Part shown: positions 60,448 to 64,000 of the stretch, piece after piece
Layout: the number at the start of each line of letters is the position of its first letter
Position numbering within the stretch: position 1 is the stretch's first letter
Assembly: GCF_006965485.1 (NCBI RefSeq)
Contig: NZ_CP041360.1
Coordinates: 6,924,501 to 6,988,500 of the forward strand
Reading direction: 5' to 3'
Origin: Spirosoma sp. KCTC 42546
Lineage (GTDB): Bacteria; Bacteroidota; Bacteroidia; Cytophagales; Spirosomataceae
DNA length: 64,000 bases
Notes under the pieces: model-generated
The model's database searches: none
Told to the model about the DNA's origin: nothing
Seen by the model: only the letters and a program-made list of their open reading frames with translations
Program-made: the position numbers and the translations under genes

Positions 60448-63304
60448 ACTGATGGGCCTTTTTTTGGGCGCGGTGCTGTGTCCCACCAGTAGTCAGGCCA
60501 CACACGTGCGGGCTGGGGAGATTACCACCAAACGGATTTCTCAAACCTCACTTACTTACCAGATTACTTTTACCGCTTATTTCGATGAGCTAGGGGGTAG
60601 AGCAGCATCTAACCAGGCGGAGTCATACACGATTTGTTTTGGTGATGGATCCACAGCCGAAGTCAAGCGAAGCATTCGAAAGGCGATCAATGGTAACACC
60701 TCATCCATTGACGTTTATACCACAACGCATACCTATCCGGGGCCGGGCGTGTATACCATTGGTGTTACCGTTCAAAACCGAAATCAGGGAACAATCAATT
60801 TACCTCCACCGGGTGAGTCACAGAATATTGCCTTTTTCGTATCGACAACGATTTTGATCAATGCAGCCCTGCTGACCAACTCCACCCCCGTCATGCTCAA
60901 CCCACCCCTGGACTCAGGACGCGTGGGCCAGAAGTTCTGCCACAACCCAGCCGCCTTCGATGCCGATGGCGATAGCCTTGCCTACCGACTCAGTGTTCCC
61001 AAAACGTCCCTAACAACCAGCGGTTGCTCTGGACGAGATATCCCTGTCTATCAGACCCCAACTCGATTTAGTACCGCCAGTGAAGCGGGGGGCACCCCCA
61101 CCTTTACCATCAATCCCATCACCGGCGAACTCTGCTGGGATGCTCCGGGCCAGATAGGACAGTACAACTTTGCCTTCATCATTGAAGAATGGCGCAACGG
61201 CGTGCTCATCGGGGAGATCACCCGCGATATGCAGATCATCGTCACCGATAGCCCCAACAAACGACCCCTCATTGCCCCCATCCCCGACCTATGCGTCGAG
61301 GCAGGCACCCTCATCACCCAACCCGTCACGGCCACCGACCCCGATGGGCAACGCGTCATCATCACCGGTTTCGGGGGCGTTTTCAACGTCGGCCAGGATG
61401 GACTCGCCCTGGCACCGGGCGAGCTGATCCAGCCCGCCTACGCCCGACTCATCAACGGGGGCATACCCCAGCCCCAGCCCGCCACGGCCACCTTCTCCTG
61501 GCAAACCAACTGCAACCAGCTCCGCGACGCCCCCTACGATGTGACCTTCAAGGTCAATGATGTGCCCAACAAACCCACCCCCTCGCTGGTTTCCTTCCAG
61601 ACCTTCCGCATCCAACTGGTGGGACCTGCCATCAAGAACCTCACCGCACGGCCCACCGCCACGGCCAACGGCCGGGCCATCCAGCTCACCTGGGATGCCT
61701 ACGCCTGCGGAACGGCGGGCACCACCATCACCATCTACCGAAAAGAAGGCTGTGAGGACAAGCCCCTGGGGCCCTGTGAGACAGGCGTGCCCGCAGGCTA
61801 CACCAAGATCGCCACCGTGCCCAGCACCGCCACCACCTACACCGACACGACCACCCTCAAACGGGGCGTCTCCTACGCCTACCGGCTGGTGGCCGTCTAC
61901 CCCGATGTCAATGGGGGCTTCAATGGAGGAGTGAGCCTGGCTTCCAACAAAGCCTGTCTGGAACTACCCCTGCTGGCACCCGTCATCACCCAGGTCACCG
62001 TCGATTCGACCAGCGCCACCGGCCAGATCACCGTCCGATGGACTCGTCCCCTGGGCCTCAACCCCGCCGACCTATCCGGTCCCTACCAGTACCGACTCCA
62101 GCGAGCCACCGATCTGAACGGCACCAACTTCGTGCCCATCGCGACCATCAACACCACCCTGCTGCCGACAGCCCCCGATACCATTTACGTTGATCGAGGA
62201 ACACCCACCTCAACCCTCAACACGGCGAACAGTGCCTATCGCTACCGGCTGGAGTTCTACTACACCAACAACGGCACCCTGACCCGGCTCGATGTGACCG
62301 ATGCGGCCTCCTCCGTTCGACTAGCTGCTGCCCCAGCCAACCGACAGATCGTTCTCTCCTGGCAGGCCAACACCCCCTGGTCTAACGATAACCAGACCCA
62401 CGACATCTACCGGTCCCGGTCGGGTCCCAATGGACCCTTCAACAAAATCCGGGAAGTACGGGTGAGCACTCCCACCTACACCTTCACCGATGATGGCTCG
62501 GACACCTATGTGGTTGATGGCAACACCAGCCGGGTGCTCTCAGCCGACTCTTCCTACTGCTACCGGGTGATGACCCGGGGCCAGTACACCGATACCCAAC
62601 TGAGCCGACTGGGCATCCTGCAAAACTACAGCCAGATCCTCTGTGCCCAGCCCGGCGACACCACCCGCCCCTGTCCGCCCAACCTGAGTGTCGACTCCTT
62701 GAACTGTGCCAGTCTGAGTACCGAAAGCCTCTGTGATCAGACCAGCTTCACCAACAAGCTGACTTGGACACCCGGCTCGGGTCCCACCTGCGATCCCAAC
62801 ATTGCCAGCTACAAGATCTATTATGGCCGCTACCGCACCGACACGCTGGGCGTGCTCAGTAGTGTGGATGCCCCCACCATGAAGTATGATCACAGTGGCT
62901 TGTCGACCGTAGCGGGTTGTTACTATGTGACGGCGGTCAGCAAGCGGGGCTTGGAGAGCAGCCCTTCCAACCAGGTGTGTGTGGATGCGTGCCCCAGTTT
63001 TGTGTTGCCCAATGTGTTCACCCCCAATGGGGATGGCAAGAATGATGTGTTTGCGCCGTTGCACTGTCCGCGGTTCGTCTCCAGTGTTAGTTTTGTGGTT
63101 TACAACCGGTGGGGTGCCAAGCTGTACGAGACGAGTGGAGCGACTCTGGCCTGGGATGGCAGGAGCAGTGATGGGGTGGACCTACCCACGGGCTTGTATT
63201 ATTACCAGGCCAGTGTGCGTTTTGCCCTGCTGGACAAGAACGCTCTCCCCCAGATCATCAAGGGATGGGTTCAGATCCTGCGGGAAGGCGTATCGGCCAG
63301 ATAG
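60425..63304 (+). CDS. Secreted multi-domain protein with type B sorting domain, tandem copy 1
   Basis: 959 aa. Signal peptide MRFVYTIGLMGLFLGAVLCPTSSQA. Residues about 26-140 form a PKD-like domain (THVRAGEITTKRISQTSL; ICFGDGSTAEV; TYPGPGVYTIGVTVQNRN). Cadherin/Ig-like and fibronectin III modules follow (LCVEAGTLITQPVTATDPDG, IQLTWDAYACG, QIVLSWQAN), with several disulfide-type cysteines. The C-terminus LPNVFTPNGDGKNDVF, VYNRWGAKLYE, WDGRSSDGVDLPTGLYYYQA, KGWVQILREG is the type IX type B sorting domain. From about 60830 on, codon use turns strongly to C-ending, GC-rich codons, unlike the first 400 bases. Probably a surface or adhesion protein. Confidence 0.87.
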   Translation: MRFVYTIGLMGLFLGAVLCPTSSQATHVRAGEITTKRISQTSLTYQITFTAYFDELGGRAASNQAESYTICFGDGSTAEVKRSIRKAINGNTSSIDVYTTTHTYPGPGVYTIGVTVQNRNQGTINLPPPGESQNIAFFVSTTILINAALLTNSTPVMLNPPLDSGRVGQKFCHNPAAFDADGDSLAYRLSVPKTSLTTSGCSGRDIPVYQTPTRFSTASEAGGTPTFTINPITGELCWDAPGQIGQYNFAFIIEEWRNGVLIGEITRDMQIIVTDSPNKRPLIAPIPDLCVEAGTLITQPVTATDPDGQRVIITGFGGVFNVGQDGLALAPGELIQPAYARLINGGIPQPQPATATFSWQTNCNQLRDAPYDVTFKVNDVPNKPTPSLVSFQTFRIQLVGPAIKNLTARPTATANGRAIQLTWDAYACGTAGTTITIYRKEGCEDKPLGPCETGVPAGYTKIATVPSTATTYTDTTTLKRGVSYAYRLVAVYPDVNGGFNGGVSLASNKACLELPLLAPVITQVTVDSTSATGQITVRWTRPLGLNPADLSGPYQYRLQRATDLNGTNFVPIATINTTLLPTAPDTIYVDRGTPTSTLNTANSAYRYRLEFYYTNNGTLTRLDVTDAASSVRLAAAPANRQIVLSWQANTPWSNDNQTHDIYRSRSGPNGPFNKIREVRVSTPTYTFTDDGSDTYVVDGNTSRVLSADSSYCYRVMTRGQYTDTQLSRLGILQNYSQILCAQPGDTTRPCPPNLSVDSLNCASLSTESLCDQTSFTNKLTWTPGSGPTCDPNIASYKIYYGRYRTDTLGVLSSVDAPTMKYDHSGLSTVAGCYYVTAVSKRGLESSPSNQVCVDACPSFVLPNVFTPNGDGKNDVFAPLHCPRFVSSVSFVVYNRWGAKLYETSGATLAWDGRSSDGVDLPTGLYYYQASVRFALLDKNALPQIIKGWVQILREGVSAR

Positions 63305-63306
63305 AG

Positions 63307-63388
63307 GTAACTAAGTGGAGTGGGTGGAGTGGGTGCAATAGGGACAGAGAAACCGACTGCATGCATTCCACCCACTCCACTTAGTTAC
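63307..63388. repeat. Inverted repeat GTGGAGTGGGTGGAGTGG between the tandem genes
   Basis: Arms 63307-63330 and 63365-63388 pair over 24 bp with one mismatch; the left arm repeats GTGGAGTGG. Starts 2 nt after the copy 1 stop. Loop 34 nt. Confidence 0.9.
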
Positions 63389-63467
63389 TAATTTGCCATT
63401 AACACCTATCAAAAAGGGATACACTTTTTGGTACTGAAATCGTTGTAATTGAAAACGGGATAATTTT

Positions 63468-64000
63468 ATGCGGTTCGTTTACACTATTGGGCTTTGGGGG
63501 CTTTTTTTAGGCATTGTACTATTTCCCTCTATAACTCAGGCCACACACGTGCGGGCTGGGGAGATTACCACCAAACGGATTTCTCAAACCTCACTCACCT
63601 ATCTGGTTACGTTTACAGCCTATTACGATGAAGTAAAAGGCCGACAGGCGGCTGATCAGGCTGAACCTTATACCTTTTGTTTTGGAGATGGCTCTACCTT
63701 GGAAGTTAAACGGAGTCGTCGTCAATATATCAACGGTCGCACATCGTCAGTCAACTCCTACACGGCTATTCATACCTATCCGGGGCCGGGCGTGTATACC
63801 ATTGGCATAACCGTGCCCAACCGAAACGCGGACACAAAAAATTTACCCCCTCCTGCTACATCTGATCAAATTCGTTTTTTCGTATCGACAACGATTTTGA
63901 TCAATGCAGCCCTACTGACCAACTCCACCCCCGTCATGCTCAACCCACCCCTGGACTCAGGACGTGTGGGCCAGAAGTTCTGCCACAACCCAGCCGCCTT
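63468..64000 (+). CDS. Secreted protein with PKD-like domain, tandem copy 2 (cut by window end)
   Basis: The ATG at 63468 opens a frame that stays open to the last base (177 codons seen). Signal peptide MRFVYTIGLWGLFLGIVLFPSITQA. Same start as copy 1: THVRAGEITTKRISQTSL, CFGDGSTLEV, TYPGPGVYTIG, then FFVSTTILINAALLTNSTP. Aligned with copy 1 at a fixed offset of 3043 bp with no net gaps: blocks 63412-63490, 63536-63595, 63771-63805 and 63876-64000 are nearly identical, whereas the stretches between them are strongly diverged. C-terminus not seen. Confidence 0.85.
   Translation, partial: MRFVYTIGLWGLFLGIVLFPSITQATHVRAGEITTKRISQTSLTYLVTFTAYYDEVKGRQAADQAEPYTFCFGDGSTLEVKRSRRQYINGRTSSVNSYTAIHTYPGPGVYTIGITVPNRNADTKNLPPPATSDQIRFFVSTTILINAALLTNSTPVMLNPPLDSGRVGQKFCHNPAA

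Noticed and set aside
61291..63314. Long ORFs in other frames of the sorting-domain gene (for example 61557-61934, 62540-63064, 62979-63314)
   Set aside because: Their Pro/Thr/Arg or Gly/His-rich translations are typical of shifted frames in GC-rich, C-ending codon sequence.
1581..63388. Integron cassette array (gene followed by palindromic attC)
   Set aside because: The palindromes follow genes as attC sites do, but the genes are housekeeping and lie on both strands, there is no integrase, and I see no conserved attC core boxes at the arm ends.
1581..63388. CRISPR arrays
   Set aside because: Repeats are inverted, not regularly spaced direct repeats with unique spacers, and no cas genes are present.

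Overview
The window looks like chromosomal DNA of a Bacteroidota member, most likely a Cytophagales/Spirosoma-type bacterium. Seen in sequence: a SusD-type nutrient-binding lipoprotein, proteins ending in the type B sorting domain of the type IX secretion system (gliding motility-associated C-terminal domain), CarboxypepD_reg/DUF5686 and DUF5683 proteins, and promoters of the Bacteroidota TTTG-N19-TANNTTTG type. The genus is inference. I found no rRNA, tRNA, CRISPR array, insertion sequence or prophage.

Layout. 1-7.1 kb: tail of a SusD gene, a small hydrophilic protein, a cellobiose-2-epimerase-like enzyme, mutS2, a HAD phosphatase and an exported protein. 7.1-9.7 kb: a TPR histidine kinase with a LytTR response regulator. 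10-16.2 kb: MOSC protein, exported phosphoesterase, a DUF5686 outer-membrane protein and an exported M24 peptidase. 16.3-20.8 kb: an RND efflux adaptor and pump. 21.2-30.7 kb: class II aldolase, a secreted type B sorting-domain protein, a sugar isomerase-like enzyme, an unknown exported protein, DUF2905 and a DEAD-box helicase with a long leader. 30.8-36.7 kb: ABC permease, a copper-monooxygenase-like lipoprotein, methyltransferase, apaG and ung. 36.8-42.8 kb: amidase, lepB, dapB, DUF5683, parB and parA on the minus strand. 43-49.4 kb: two paralogous YncE/phosphoesterase lipoproteins and a ChbG-type deacetylase. 49.5-57.3 kb: radical SAM, a divergent GH13-like enzyme, dehydrogenase, aldo/keto reductase, a small barrel protein and a His-rich PepSY-like lipoprotein. 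57.7-64 kb: a circularly permuted ATP-grasp protein, a GT2 glycosyltransferase, and two tandem type B sorting-domain genes, the second cut by the window end.

The most unusual feature is not a gene. About twenty intergenic spaces hold a long, almost perfect inverted repeat (arms mostly 17-39 bp). Most start 0-20 nt after a stop codon and several fill the whole space between stop and next start. Stem sequences differ by locus but are assembled from short repeated words, and some words recur at distant loci. Few of these stems carry a U-tract; classical terminators are present separately at four places. This looks like a genome-wide stop-proximal hairpin system of unknown origin. A second notable structure is the tandem pair of sorting-domain genes (60.4 and 63.5 kb). 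They align with one constant offset of 3043 bp and alternate between nearly identical and strongly diverged blocks, with a GC-rich body, which suggests gene conversion or cassette exchange.

All calls come from reading the sequence and motifs; no database search was possible.
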